Translations under genes and position numbers: made by a program | The notes under the pieces: generated by a model | The model's input: the letters and a program-made list of their open reading frames with translations, nothing else | Database searches by the model: none | Told to the model about the DNA's origin: nothing | Assembly: GCA_035557095.1 (NCBI GenBank) | Contig: DATMEB010000030.1 | Location: forward strand, 1-26,008 | Length of the DNA stretch: 26,008 bases | Source of the DNA: JALZDI01 sp035557095 | Lineage (GTDB): Bacteria > Actinomycetota > Actinomycetes > Propionibacteriales > Nocardioidaceae | Direction: 5' to 3' | Shown: positions 12,712 to 20,520 of the stretch, piece by piece | How the letters are laid out: each line of letters starts with the position of its first letter | How positions within the stretch are numbered: the first letter of the stretch is position 1

Positions 12712-14493
12712 ATGGGCCGCGAATTCACCACCGTCGGAGTCGTCGGGCTCGGCACGATGGGTGCCGGGATCGCCGAGGTCTTCGCCCGCAACGGAATCTC
12801 GGTCGTCGGGGTCGAGAAAAACGACCACGCTCTCGAACGCGGTCGCCAGCACATCGAGCACTCCACCAACCGGGCGGTGAAGCGGTCCAAGCTGACCGAG
12901 GAGGACCAGCAGGCGCTGTTCGACCGGATCGCGTTCACGACGTCGCTGGCCGACGTGAAGGACTGCGACCTAGTGGTCGAGGCGGTCGTGGAGCACCTCG
13001 ACGTCAAGCGGGAGATCTTCCAGACCCTCGACGGCATCGTCGGTGCCGATGCCGTACTCGCCACGAACACCTCCTCGCTCTCGGTGACCGAGATCTCCGC
13101 GGCCACCCAGCACCCCGGCAGGGTCGTGGGCATGCACTTCTTCAACCCCGCCCCGGTGCAGCAGTTCGTCGAGGTGGTTCGCACCGTCGTCACCGAGGAC
13201 GAGGTCGTCACCGACGTGCTGGCGCTGGCCAGCCGGCTCGGCAAGGACCCCGTCACCTGCGGCGACAAGGCCGGGTTCATCGCCAACGCGCTGCTGTTCG
13301 GCTACCTCAACCACGCGGCTGCGATGTTCGAGGGCAGTTACGCCACCCGCGAGGACATCGACGCGGCCATGCGCTACGGCTGCGGTTATCCGATGGGTCC
13401 GCTGGCCCTGCTGGACCTGATCGGGCTGGACACGGCGTACGAGATCCTCGACACGATGTACCGCCAAGGCCGCAACCGCCTGCACGCGCCGACGCCGGTG
13501 CTCAAGCAGATGGTCACCGCGGGGCTGCTCGGCCGCAAGACCGGCCGGGGCTTCTACACCTACGAGGAGGCGGACTCCCCGAACGTCGTCGCCGACGCGC
13601 TCACGCCGGGTGCGGACGACGCTCCGACGCTCCGACGCGAGATCGAGACGGTCGGCGTCGTGGGCACCGGCACGATGGCCACCGGGATCGTCCAGGTGTT
13701 CGCCCGCGCCGGCGTCGACGTCGTGTACGTCGGCCGCAGCCAGGGCAAGGTCGACAAGGTCAAGGAGACGGTCGGGCGTTCCCTGGAGAAGGCCGTGCAG
13801 CGCGGCAAGCTCGACGAGGAGGGGCGTGACGCCGCGCTGGCCTGCCTGACCGGGTCCACCTCGCTGGAGGACCTCGCCCAGGTCGGGCTGGTGGTCGAGG
13901 CGATCTCGGAGGAGCTGCCGGTCAAGCGCGCGCTGTTCGAGAACCTCGACGAGATCTGCAAGCCCGGGGCCATCCTGGCCACCACCACGTCGTCGCTTCC
14001 GGTGATCGAGTGCGCCGCGGTGACGAACCGTCCGGGTGACGTCGTCGGCATGCACTTCTTCAACCCCGCCCCCGCGATGAAGCTGGTCGAGGTGGTCAGC
14101 ACCGTGTCGACCTCCGACGAGGTCGCCGAGACCGTCCGCGCCCTGTGCGCCCGGATCGGCAAGGCGCCGGTCTCGTGCGCCGACCGCGCGGGGTTCGTCG
14201 TCAACGCCCTGCTGTTCCCGTATCTCAACGACGCGGTCAAGATGCTCGAGGCGCACTACGCCACCGCCGACGACATCGACACCGCGATGAAGAAGGGCTG
14301 CGCGCTGCCGATGGGCCCGTTCGAGCTCCTCGACGTCGTCGGCAACGACGTGTCGCTGGCGATCGAGCGGGAGCTGTACCTCGAGTTCCGCGAGCCCGGC
14401 TACGCCCCGGCGCCACTGCTGGAGCACCTGGTGACCGCGGGCTATCTCGGCCGCAAGACCGGACGGGGCTTCCGGGACTACTCCGCGCGCTGA
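12712..14493 (+). CDS. Tandem-fused 3-hydroxybutyryl-CoA dehydrogenase
   Basis: Two complete 3-hydroxyacyl-CoA dehydrogenase modules of about 300 residues are joined in one 593-residue chain. They interconvert acetoacetyl-CoA and 3-hydroxybutyryl-CoA in the cytoplasm. Module 1 has the Rossmann motif GLGTMGAGI, His142 in GMHFFNPAP with the paired Glu in FVEVV, and the end LLGRKTGRGFYTY. Module 2 (from about residue 310) has GTGTMATGI, His448 in GMHFFNPAP, the Glu in LVEVV and YLGRKTGRGFRDY. Both active sites look intact. After the second beta strand module 1 has VVGVEKND (acidic, NAD-like) while module 2 has VYVGRSQ (NADP-like). GAGGAG lies about 11 bases upstream. The product feeds the crotonyl-CoA/Ccr branch encoded downstream; a beta-oxidation role is also possible. 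Confidence 0.93.
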   Translation: MGREFTTVGVVGLGTMGAGIAEVFARNGISVVGVEKNDHALERGRQHIEHSTNRAVKRSKLTEEDQQALFDRIAFTTSLADVKDCDLVVEAVVEHLDVKREIFQTLDGIVGADAVLATNTSSLSVTEISAATQHPGRVVGMHFFNPAPVQQFVEVVRTVVTEDEVVTDVLALASRLGKDPVTCGDKAGFIANALLFGYLNHAAAMFEGSYATREDIDAAMRYGCGYPMGPLALLDLIGLDTAYEILDTMYRQGRNRLHAPTPVLKQMVTAGLLGRKTGRGFYTYEEADSPNVVADALTPGADDAPTLRREIETVGVVGTGTMATGIVQVFARAGVDVVYVGRSQGKVDKVKETVGRSLEKAVQRGKLDEEGRDAALACLTGSTSLEDLAQVGLVVEAISEELPVKRALFENLDEICKPGAILATTTSSLPVIECAAVTNRPGDVVGMHFFNPAPAMKLVEVVSTVSTSDEVAETVRALCARIGKAPVSCADRAGFVVNALLFPYLNDAVKMLEAHYATADDIDTAMKKGCALPMGPFELLDVVGNDVSLAIERELYLEFREPGYAPAPLLEHLVTAGYLGRKTGRGFRDYSAR

Positions 14494-14925
14494 CGCTCCC
14501 GCGCTCCGTCCCCGGAGACGGAAGGACCCGCTGACGCCGCCGCGTCCACGCACCGACGCGCCGGCGCCAGCGGGGGTCTGCAAGCCGCTGGCGGCAGAAC
14601 TGCACCGCCTGGAGTCCTAGATCCGCTGCGCGCCGGCCTTCGCGACGAACCAGACGTCACCCAGACGTCACTGTGACGCGAAGGAGCTTGCAGGGAGCTT
14701 GGCGCGGGGGTTCGCGATCGCCACGGGCGGGCCCGCCAGGGTCCGCCGGCGGGACAGGCCGAGGGCTAAGGGCGAAGGGGTGGCTCGCGGTGCCTGGACT
14801 CTCGGCGCGGGCAATGTAACCACTCTCATCCACCGTGGGGCAATGATCTCGGGCAATCCGTTCGGATGGGGCAAAACCCGCGGCCCACGTCGGGGCGGAG
14901 ACCCAGCCGACTAGGCTTCCAGGCG
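14494..14925. other. 432-bp gap with phased repeats and hairpins, no convincing gene
   Basis: No open frame here has coding character. CCGTC-CCCGGA-GACGG (about 14507-14522) and an 8-bp perfect stem GCCAGCGG/CCGCTGGC (14566-14573 with 14585-14592) are candidate terminators for the upstream dehydrogenase. CCAGACGTCAC is repeated in direct tandem at 14650-14660 and 14661-14671, and the second copy runs into the dyad CGTCAC-T-GTGACG (14666-14678). GGAGCTTG occurs at 14683 and 14694, again 11 bp apart. GGGCAAT occurs near 14809, 14838 and 14851, and GGGCAAA near 14869. TAGGCT (14912-14917) is the likely -10 of the next gene. Confidence 0.6.
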
Positions 14926-15720
14926 ATGCCTGTGATCCGAGCCAACTCCGTGCTGCCCGCCCGTCGGGAGCCGTTGCAGCTCAGGACGGCCGACGGTCTC
15001 ACCCTGGTCGGCGAGCTCGCGCTGCCCGAGAAGAGCGAGCCGGTCGCGACGCTCGTCTGCCTGCATCCGCTGCCCACGCACGGCGGGATGATGGACAGCC
15101 ACGTCATCCGCAAGGCCGCCTACCGGCTGCCGGCGTTGGCCGACATCGCGGTCCTCCGCTTCAACACCCGCGGCACCGAGAGCGTGCAGGGCGTGAGCGA
15201 GGGTGCGTTCGACAACGCGCAGGGCGAACACTTCGACGTGGCGGCGGCGATCGAGTACGCCGACTTCGCCGAGCTGCCGGACATCTGGCTCCTGGGTTGG
15301 TCGTTCGGCACCGACCTCGCGCTGATGCACGGCTGCGACCCGTCGGTCACCGGCGCGGTGCTGCTGTCACCTCCGCTGCGGTTCGCGACCGACGACGACC
15401 TCGACGTGTGGGCGGCGTCCGGCAAGCCGCTGGTCGCGCTGGTGCCAGAGCACGACGACTACCTCCAGCCGCCGGAGGCGAGGAAGCGGTTCGCGCGCGT
15501 TCCCCAGGCCGAGGTGATCGGTGTCGACGGCGCCAAGCACCTCTGGGTCGGCGACGCGGAGACCGTTCTCGACCTGGTGGTGTCCACGGTGGCGCCCGCG
15601 CGTGCACCGCTGCCGCGTGAGTGGGACGGCCCGATGGAGTCCGCCGACTCCTCGGCGTACGCCGACCGCACGGTGGCCGCGTTCGCCGATGTGCCGGTTG
15701 CGGGCCCGGAGGACACATGA
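14926..15720 (+). CDS. Alpha/beta hydrolase
   Basis: This 264-residue cytoplasmic alpha/beta hydrolase has a full catalytic triad: nucleophile Ser126 in GWSFG, an acidic residue in PEHDD (D177 or D178) and His205 in GAKHLW. The oxyanion region reads LVCLHPLPTHGG. The pattern resembles the small dienelactone-hydrolase-like or KANL3-like hydrolases, but the substrate cannot be predicted. I chose the ATG at 14926 because TAGGCT lies eight bases upstream and the frame before it has no homology-like character. The stop codon overlaps the ATG of a second hydrolase (ATGA), so the two are co-translated. Confidence 0.85.
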   Translation: MPVIRANSVLPARREPLQLRTADGLTLVGELALPEKSEPVATLVCLHPLPTHGGMMDSHVIRKAAYRLPALADIAVLRFNTRGTESVQGVSEGAFDNAQGEHFDVAAAIEYADFAELPDIWLLGWSFGTDLALMHGCDPSVTGAVLLSPPLRFATDDDLDVWAASGKPLVALVPEHDDYLQPPEARKRFARVPQAEVIGVDGAKHLWVGDAETVLDLVVSTVAPARAPLPREWDGPMESADSSAYADRTVAAFADVPVAGPEDT

Positions 15721-16493
15721 GCGAGCTCGCGTACGCCGAGCTGGGGGAGGGCACGCCCGTCGTGCTGCTGCACGCCTTTCCGCTGTCGCGGCGGATGTGG
15801 CAGTTCCAGTACGACGGCCTGACCACGCAGATGCGTTTGGTCACGCCCGACCTCCCCGGGTTCGGGCAGTCCTCGATGTCCGCCGACGCGCCCGACCTCG
15901 GCGTGATGGCCGACGGCGTGCTCCACCTGCTCGACCGGCTGGAGCTGGACGACGTCGTACTCGGGGGCCTGTCCATGGGTGGCTACGTCGTGATGGAGAT
16001 CCTGCGGCGCCGCCCCGACCGCGTTCGCGCGCTGGTCCTCGCCGACACCAGGGCCTCGGTCGACGCCGACGCGGCAGCGGCCAACCGCCGACGGATGGCC
16101 GACGTGCTCGAGGACGGCCGCAACTCGCGCGTGCTCGTGCACGACGTGCTCCCGACCGTGGTCGGTGACACCACCCGCGAGGAGCACCCGGAGACGGTCA
16201 CGTGGCTGCGCGAGCTCGTCGAGGAGACCGACCCGCTCGGAGCGGCGTGGGCCCAGCGCGCGATGGCGGCCCGTCGCGACTCGTTCGAAGCACTGCGCGC
16301 GGTTCGCGTACCCACCCTGGTGGTGGTCGGCGACGAGGACGCGCTGACGCCACGCTCTGACGCCGAGGCGATGGCCGACGCGGTGTCCGGCGCCGAGCTC
16401 GCCGTGCTCGAGCGCGCCGGCCACCTCAGCGCGGTGGAGGCGCCCGACCACTTCAACGACGTCGTCTGCGAGTTCGTGCTCAGGCTGGGGTGA
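15717..16493 (+). CDS. Alpha/beta hydrolase (second of a coupled pair)
   Basis: This 258-residue enzyme belongs to the classic alpha/beta-fold esterase/haloperoxidase-like group. HAFPLSRRMWQFQYDGL carries the oxyanion region, Ser86 lies in the nucleophile elbow GLSMGG, Asp208 in VVGDEDALTP, and His236 in RAGHLSAVEAPDHF. A short cap region lies between about residues 120 and 190. Translation is coupled to the preceding hydrolase through an ATGA overlap. Two successive hydrolases of different subtypes suggest successive ester or lactone hydrolysis of one compound, but this is inference; activity could be esterase, lactonase or C-C hydrolase. A strong hairpin follows within 15 bases. Confidence 0.87.
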   Translation: MSELAYAELGEGTPVVLLHAFPLSRRMWQFQYDGLTTQMRLVTPDLPGFGQSSMSADAPDLGVMADGVLHLLDRLELDDVVLGGLSMGGYVVMEILRRRPDRVRALVLADTRASVDADAAAANRRRMADVLEDGRNSRVLVHDVLPTVVGDTTREEHPETVTWLRELVEETDPLGAAWAQRAMAARRDSFEALRAVRVPTLVVVGDEDALTPRSDAEAMADAVSGAELAVLERAGHLSAVEAPDHFNDVVCEFVLRLG

Positions 16494-16505
16494 CGGCGTG
16501 AACGA

Positions 16506-16535
16506 CGGACAGCCCGGCCGGAGCCGGGCTGTCCG
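16506..16535 (+). terminator. Strong 12-bp hairpin after the hydrolase pair
   Basis: A perfect 12-bp stem, CGGACAGCCCGG with CCGGGCTGTCCG, surrounds a 6-base loop. Two further small dyads follow, TCACCC-TAATC-GGGTGA (16547-16563) and GCCG-TTTT-CGGC (16590-16601), before the convergent gene. They probably form a bidirectional terminator zone. None has a long T-run, which is usual in high-GC genomes. Confidence 0.75.
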
Positions 16536-16606
16536 CAACACCTGCGTCACCCTAATCGGGTGAGGCGGTTTGGGCCGTTGGGGCGGGTTGCCGTTTTCGG
16601 CCGGAC

Positions 16607-17017
16607 TCAGGTGGTGACCTCTTTGCCGTGCGCGACGAGCGCGTAGATGACCAGGACGTCGAGCGCGATGATCAGCATCGCCCACAGCGGGAACGCCGCC
16701 AGGAAGGCGATGTTCACCAGTGCACTGATGACGGCCAGCACGACACCGGTGGCCCGGGCCCACGCCTGCCCGGCGAGGATGCCGGCGCCGGCGGCGATGG
16801 CGAGCACTCCGATGACGAGGTGCACGAAGCCCCAGGTGGTGTAGTCGACGGTGACCACGAGGTCCTGGCTGGGTACGAGCCAGTACGAGTCGTTGAACAG
16901 GCCGACCAGGCCGGCCATGGCGTGGAAGGTACCGGCGACGATCATCATCAGTCCGCCGAATACGACCATCCCGACCCAGCCGGACGGCTGGGCGATATCC
17001 CGATGTACTTGTGCCAT
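16607..17017 (-). CDS. DUF7144-type integral membrane protein
   Basis: A 136-residue protein with four hydrophobic segments at about residues 14-36, 58-80, 84-105 and 108-130. After a short hydrophilic start, the sequence (WVGMVVFGGLMMIVAGTFHA, then DLVVTVDYTTWGFVHLVIG) matches a four-helix actinobacterial family I recall as DUF7144. It should reside in the cytoplasmic membrane; its function is unknown. The ATG at 17017 has AGAGGAG nine bases upstream. The frame is open further upstream, but that part lacks hydrophobic pattern and a ribosome binding site. It is divergent from the DUF2252 gene and shares a spacer containing a strong dyad. Confidence 0.8.
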   Translation of the reverse strand: MAQVHRDIAQPSGWVGMVVFGGLMMIVAGTFHAMAGLVGLFNDSYWLVPSQDLVVTVDYTTWGFVHLVIGVLAIAAGAGILAGQAWARATGVVLAVISALVNIAFLAAFPLWAMLIIALDVLVIYALVAHGKEVTT

Positions 17018-17120
17018 GTGCGGCTCCTCTTTCGGGCCCCGTGACGGGGCAGGACAGGGTTCTGGGTCCCTCGTGTCTCCATGGTCGTCCTGCCGTGCGG
17101 ACCGCGCCTCACCCGCGTCA

Positions 17121-17141
17121 GGTGACCTTGGCGAGGTCACC
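17121..17141. promoter_or_regulatory. Perfect dyad GGTGACC-N7-GGTCACC between divergent genes
   Basis: The 7-bp arms at 17121-17127 and 17135-17141 are perfect inverted repeats. The centres of the arms are 14 bp apart. The dyad lies in the 217-bp spacer between the divergent DUF7144 and DUF2252 genes. It looks like a dimeric repressor site; the regulator is not identified. Confidence 0.5.
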
Positions 17142-17234
17142 CGCCCGGTATGAGGACGAGCGCCCCCGAACGCCCGAGAATGTCGTCCAGGGCCTAGCGA
17201 GAGATCGGGCGAAGGCCGGGGGAGGGAGCGTGCG

Positions 17235-18677
17235 ATGGCCACGACCGAGGCATCCGTGCCCGGGCCGGTCACCTCCGGGCGAGCAGGCGCGCGCGACGGC
17301 GCCGAGGAGCGCCGGCTCGCCGGCAAGGCCGCTCGCTCGGCGACGCCCCGGAGCGCGCACGCGGAGTACACACCGAGGGTGAGCCGTCCGGATCCCGTCG
17401 ACGTGCTGCAGGAGCAGGGCGCGTTGCGTGAGCCCGGGCTGCTGCCGATCCGGTACGGGCGGATGCTGGCCACGCCGTTCGCGTTCTTCCGTGGTGCGGC
17501 GGCGATCATGGCCGCCGACCTGGCGGCGTGCCCGACCTCGGGGTTCGAGACCCAGATCTGCGGTGACGCGCACCTCGCCAACTTCGGCCTGTACGGCTCC
17601 CCCGAGCGGCATCTGGTCTTCGACGTCAACGACTTCGACGACACCACGACCGGTCCGTGGGAGTGGGACGTCAAGCGGTTGGCGACGAGTGTCGAGATCG
17701 CGGGCCAGGGCAACGGGCACGCGGCGGCACAGCGACGAGACAGCGTGCTCGCGACCGTGCGCAGCTACCGCGAGTCGATGCACGCCTTCGCCGCGATGCG
17801 CCACCTCGACCTCTGGTACCAGCGCACCGACCTCGATGACCCGAGCACGCTCGCCGGCTACCACCTGGACGCAACGGCCCGGGCGCGGGCCGCTCGCGCC
17901 GTGTCCAAGGCCCGCACCCGGCAGAGCGACCGGTCAGTGGCCAAGCTGACCGAGATCCGCGACGGCGAACGGCGCATCGTGGCCGCGCCGCCGCTGCTCG
18001 AGCCCATCAGGCGGCTGCTGCCCGAGACGGGCGCGGCAGAGGTCGAGCAGCGCGTGTACGGGATCTACCGCGACTACCTGCACAGCCTCCCGCCGGACCG
18101 GCGCCGCCTGCTGGAGCAGTACCGCTACGTCGACGTGGCCCGCCGGGTCGGCGGTGTGGGCAGTGTCGGCACGCGCTGCTGGGTGGTGCTGCTGGTCGGC
18201 CGGGACGACCGCGACCTGCTCTTCCTGCAGGTGAAGGAGGCGCCGCCTTCCGCGGTCGCTGAGCACGCCGGGGACCGCCGGCACCCGAACCAGGGCGAGC
18301 GCGTCGTCCTCGGCCAGCAGCTCATGCAGTCGGTGACCGACATCCTGCTGGGCTGGCATCGCAGCGAGGGGCTCGACGGGGTCGGCCGCGACTTCTACGT
18401 CCGCCAGCTCGCGGACTGGAAGGGCGGAGTCGAGGTCGAGTCGCTGCGACCGGACTGGCTGCTGCGCTACGGCGAGCTCTGCGCGTGGACGCTCGCGCGC
18501 GGGCACGCACGCTCGGGTGACCGGATCGCGATCGCCGGCTATCTCGGTGCCGGGGACACGTTCGACCGCGCGGTGGCCACGTTCGCCAGCGCCTACGCCG
18601 AACAGAACGCAAGCGACTACAGCCGGCTCGTCGACGCCGTCGCGGCCGGTCGCATCAGTGCCGAAACGAGAAGGTGA
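17235..18677 (+). CDS. DUF2252 protein, kinase-like fold
   Basis: The 480-residue protein is a typical DUF2252 member. GRMLATPFAFFRGAAAIMAA is the family's conserved N-terminal block. ICGDAHLANFG follows, with D111, H113 and N116 arranged like the catalytic loop of aminoglycoside-phosphotransferase-like kinases. FDVNDFDD (D133, D135) resembles the metal-binding DFG position. Near the C-terminus come DFYVRQLADWKGGVEVE and an ARGHARSGD stretch. A kinase-like activity is therefore plausible but unproven for this family. GGGAGGG lies about ten bases upstream of the ATG. Its stop lies six bases before the next ATG, so the two genes are probably one operon. Confidence 0.88.
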   Translation: MATTEASVPGPVTSGRAGARDGAEERRLAGKAARSATPRSAHAEYTPRVSRPDPVDVLQEQGALREPGLLPIRYGRMLATPFAFFRGAAAIMAADLAACPTSGFETQICGDAHLANFGLYGSPERHLVFDVNDFDDTTTGPWEWDVKRLATSVEIAGQGNGHAAAQRRDSVLATVRSYRESMHAFAAMRHLDLWYQRTDLDDPSTLAGYHLDATARARAARAVSKARTRQSDRSVAKLTEIRDGERRIVAAPPLLEPIRRLLPETGAAEVEQRVYGIYRDYLHSLPPDRRRLLEQYRYVDVARRVGGVGSVGTRCWVVLLVGRDDRDLLFLQVKEAPPSAVAEHAGDRRHPNQGERVVLGQQLMQSVTDILLGWHRSEGLDGVGRDFYVRQLADWKGGVEVESLRPDWLLRYGELCAWTLARGHARSGDRIAIAGYLGAGDTFDRAVATFASAYAEQNASDYSRLVDAVAAGRISAETRR

Positions 18678-18682
18678 ACTCC

Positions 18683-19222
18683 ATGGAACCGTCGATGGCT
18701 ACGACCGCCGGCGACCGCCAGCGCCGCGGCGTCCGGCTGGCAGCGGCCGACTGGCTCGCGCAGGCGCACCCCGCGGGGCTGATGCACGGCGCGGTGGTGA
18801 TGGGAGCCGTCCTCGCCCTGGTCAGCGACCACGAGGAGCCGATGATCTCGGTGACCGGTACGGCCGCCACCATCCTGGTCGTCTACTGGCTCACGCACGC
18901 CTACGCCGATGCGCTGAGCCGTGGCATCACCGGAGACCGGCGTCATCTGACCAAGCGGCTGGTTCGGTCGGCACGGCACGAGACCGCCGTGCTCCTGGGC
19001 GGCCTGCCGGCCCTACTGACGTTCGCGCTGTTCATGGGCTTCGGCGCGAGCTTCGTCGACGCCATCGACGCGGCGCTGTGGCTCACCCTGCTCATGCTCA
19101 CGGGGGCCGGCTACCTCGCCGCGCACCTGGCAGGCATCACCCGGTGGCGGCTGGTCGGAGAGACCGCGTTCGCATTCTTTGTCGGCGGACTCATGGTGAC
19201 GCTCAACTCGCTCCTGCACTGA
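18683..19222 (+). CDS. Integral membrane protein downstream of DUF2252
   Basis: The 179-residue protein has about five hydrophobic segments (near residues 36-50, 60-80, 105-130, 135-155 and 158-178). The segment linking the second and third is positively charged. One motif, VVYWLTHAYADALSRGI, places His, Tyr and Asp in or near a membrane helix. I do not recognise a named family with certainty. The ATG at 18683 has GAGAAGG eight bases upstream; a GTG at 18674 overlaps the DUF2252 stop and is the alternative start. The close spacing suggests it acts with the DUF2252 protein. Confidence 0.75.
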   Translation: MEPSMATTAGDRQRRGVRLAAADWLAQAHPAGLMHGAVVMGAVLALVSDHEEPMISVTGTAATILVVYWLTHAYADALSRGITGDRRHLTKRLVRSARHETAVLLGGLPALLTFALFMGFGASFVDAIDAALWLTLLMLTGAGYLAAHLAGITRWRLVGETAFAFFVGGLMVTLNSLLH

Positions 19223-19234
19223 CGGCGGGTGCGC

Positions 19235-19248
19235 GCGGCTGAAGCCGC
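19235..19248. terminator. Short hairpin between convergent genes
   Basis: GCGGC-TGAA-GCCGC lies in the 53-bp gap between the membrane protein gene and the convergent coiled-coil gene. It may end transcription from either side. Weak evidence. Confidence 0.35.
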
Positions 19249-19275
19249 CGGGCTCTCAGCAGCGGGTCGTGCGGG

Positions 19276-20454
19276 TCAGCGGCGGTTGTCGCGGGACGGG
19301 ACGGCGCCCATCGCCTGGGTCGACTCGGGGTCGTCGTTGCGGCTGGGCCGGCTCGGCCGGTCGTTGTTCTGCCGCTGAGGCGCCTCCTGCGCGGGCTGGG
19401 CGGCGTCCTCCTGCAGGCCCGCGAAGCCGGCCACGACGTCCCGCAGGGCCGCGAGCTGGGCGACGATGCCGTCGCGCCGGCGCTGCAGCGCCTCGAGCTG
19501 CTGGCGGGTCGACTCGATCGAGCGCTCGGCGTCGGCCTGACCGTGCGCGGTGATCTGCTCGGCCTGCCGGCGGGCGCCGGTGACGAGCTGCTCGGCCTCG
19601 CGGCGCGCCCTGGACAGCGCGCGCTCCGCCTGGGCCGTTGCGTCCTCGCGCACCCGCGTCGCCTGCGCGGCGGCCTGGGAGACGCGCTCCTCGGCGGCAG
19701 CCGCCCGCTCCTCGGCGTCGCTGATGAGACGCTCGGTCTCGTCGATGGCCAGGGTGTGCCGCTCGGCGGCCTCCTTGGTCAGCCGCTCCTTCTCCACCGC
19801 CAGGGTCCGGCGGGCCTCCTGCACCTCGCGGTCGGCCGCGGCCTTGGCCTGCTCCGCCTCGCGGCGGGCGGTCGTACGCAGCCCGTTGGCCTCCTGCTGG
19901 GCGGCCAGCCGGATCTGCTCGGCCTCGCGCCGAGCCGAGGCGAGGAAGTCGGCCGCCTCCGCCTGGGCGTTCTTGCGTGCGACCTCGGCGTCGCTGGTGG
20001 CGTGCTCGCGGATCTCCTCGATCTCCTTGAGCGCCACCGAGCGGATGTCGTCGGCCTCCGTCGCCGCGTCGGCCCGCAGGGCGGCGGCGTCCCGCTCAGC
20101 CTGCTGGCGCAGCTGGATCGCCTCGTTGCGGGCGTGTGAGGTGACCTCCGCGGCCTGCTCCTCGGCGAGTGCGAGCAGCTGGGACGCCCGGCCGCCGAGG
20201 CCGGAGTACGTCGGCTCCGAGGCCTCGGAGAGCCGGTCACGCGTGCTCGCGAGCTCGGCCTCGAGGTCGGTGACCCGCTGGCGCTCCTTCTTCAGCGCGG
20301 CGGCGGCCTCCTGCCGACCGGACTCGTTGGCCGAGACGAACTTGTCGACGGCGGCCTTGTCGTAGCCTCCGCGCCGGGTTACCGGGAAGTACGCGGATTC
20401 GCCGTCGGTCGATTCGGTGTCGTCGAAGATTGACAGTCCACGGTAGTCACTCAT
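19276..20454 (-). CDS. FilP/Scy-like coiled-coil protein with DivIVA-like N-terminus
   Basis: This 392-residue cytoplasmic protein is nearly all coiled coil. The N-terminus has FPVTRRGGYDKAAVDKFV (about residues 23-40), like the DivIVA membrane-curvature domain. From about residue 45 to 335 it consists of Ala/Glu/Arg/Gln heptads, with repeated ARREAEQ elements near 165, 185 and 275. The tail is Pro/Gln/Asn/Arg-rich and disordered. Such proteins (FilP, Scy in Streptomyces) form filaments that organise polar growth and cell shape. In S. coelicolor filP lies close to the epimerase, thiolase and meaB genes, as I recall, which matches this neighbourhood. GAGGTGAAG precedes the start. It is 66 bp downstream of ccr on the same strand and has its own -10 candidate. 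Confidence 0.85.
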   Translation of the reverse strand: MSDYRGLSIFDDTESTDGESAYFPVTRRGGYDKAAVDKFVSANESGRQEAAAALKKERQRVTDLEAELASTRDRLSEASEPTYSGLGGRASQLLALAEEQAAEVTSHARNEAIQLRQQAERDAAALRADAATEADDIRSVALKEIEEIREHATSDAEVARKNAQAEAADFLASARREAEQIRLAAQQEANGLRTTARREAEQAKAAADREVQEARRTLAVEKERLTKEAAERHTLAIDETERLISDAEERAAAAEERVSQAAAQATRVREDATAQAERALSRARREAEQLVTGARRQAEQITAHGQADAERSIESTRQQLEALQRRRDGIVAQLAALRDVVAGFAGLQEDAAQPAQEAPQRQNNDRPSRPSRNDDPESTQAMGAVPSRDNRR

Positions 20455-20499
20455 GTCGCGCGCTTCACCTCGCTGAATCGACCGGTCAGGCCTTGCCCC

Positions 20500-20505
20500 A
20501 GCCTA
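20500..20505 (-). promoter_or_regulatory. -10 hexamer TAGGCT upstream of the FilP-like gene
   Basis: On the minus strand TAGGCT lies about 45 bases before the ATG, allowing a leader that contains the GAGGTGAAG ribosome binding site. It lies between ccr and the FilP-like gene. Confidence 0.4.
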
Positions 20506-20520
20506 GAGGCCCTGGCCAAC

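Noticed and set aside
14699..14914. A possible small gene of 71 codons in the large gap.
   Set aside because: No ribosome binding site, no GC-rich third-position bias distinct from other frames, and it covers repeat motifs and a likely promoter.
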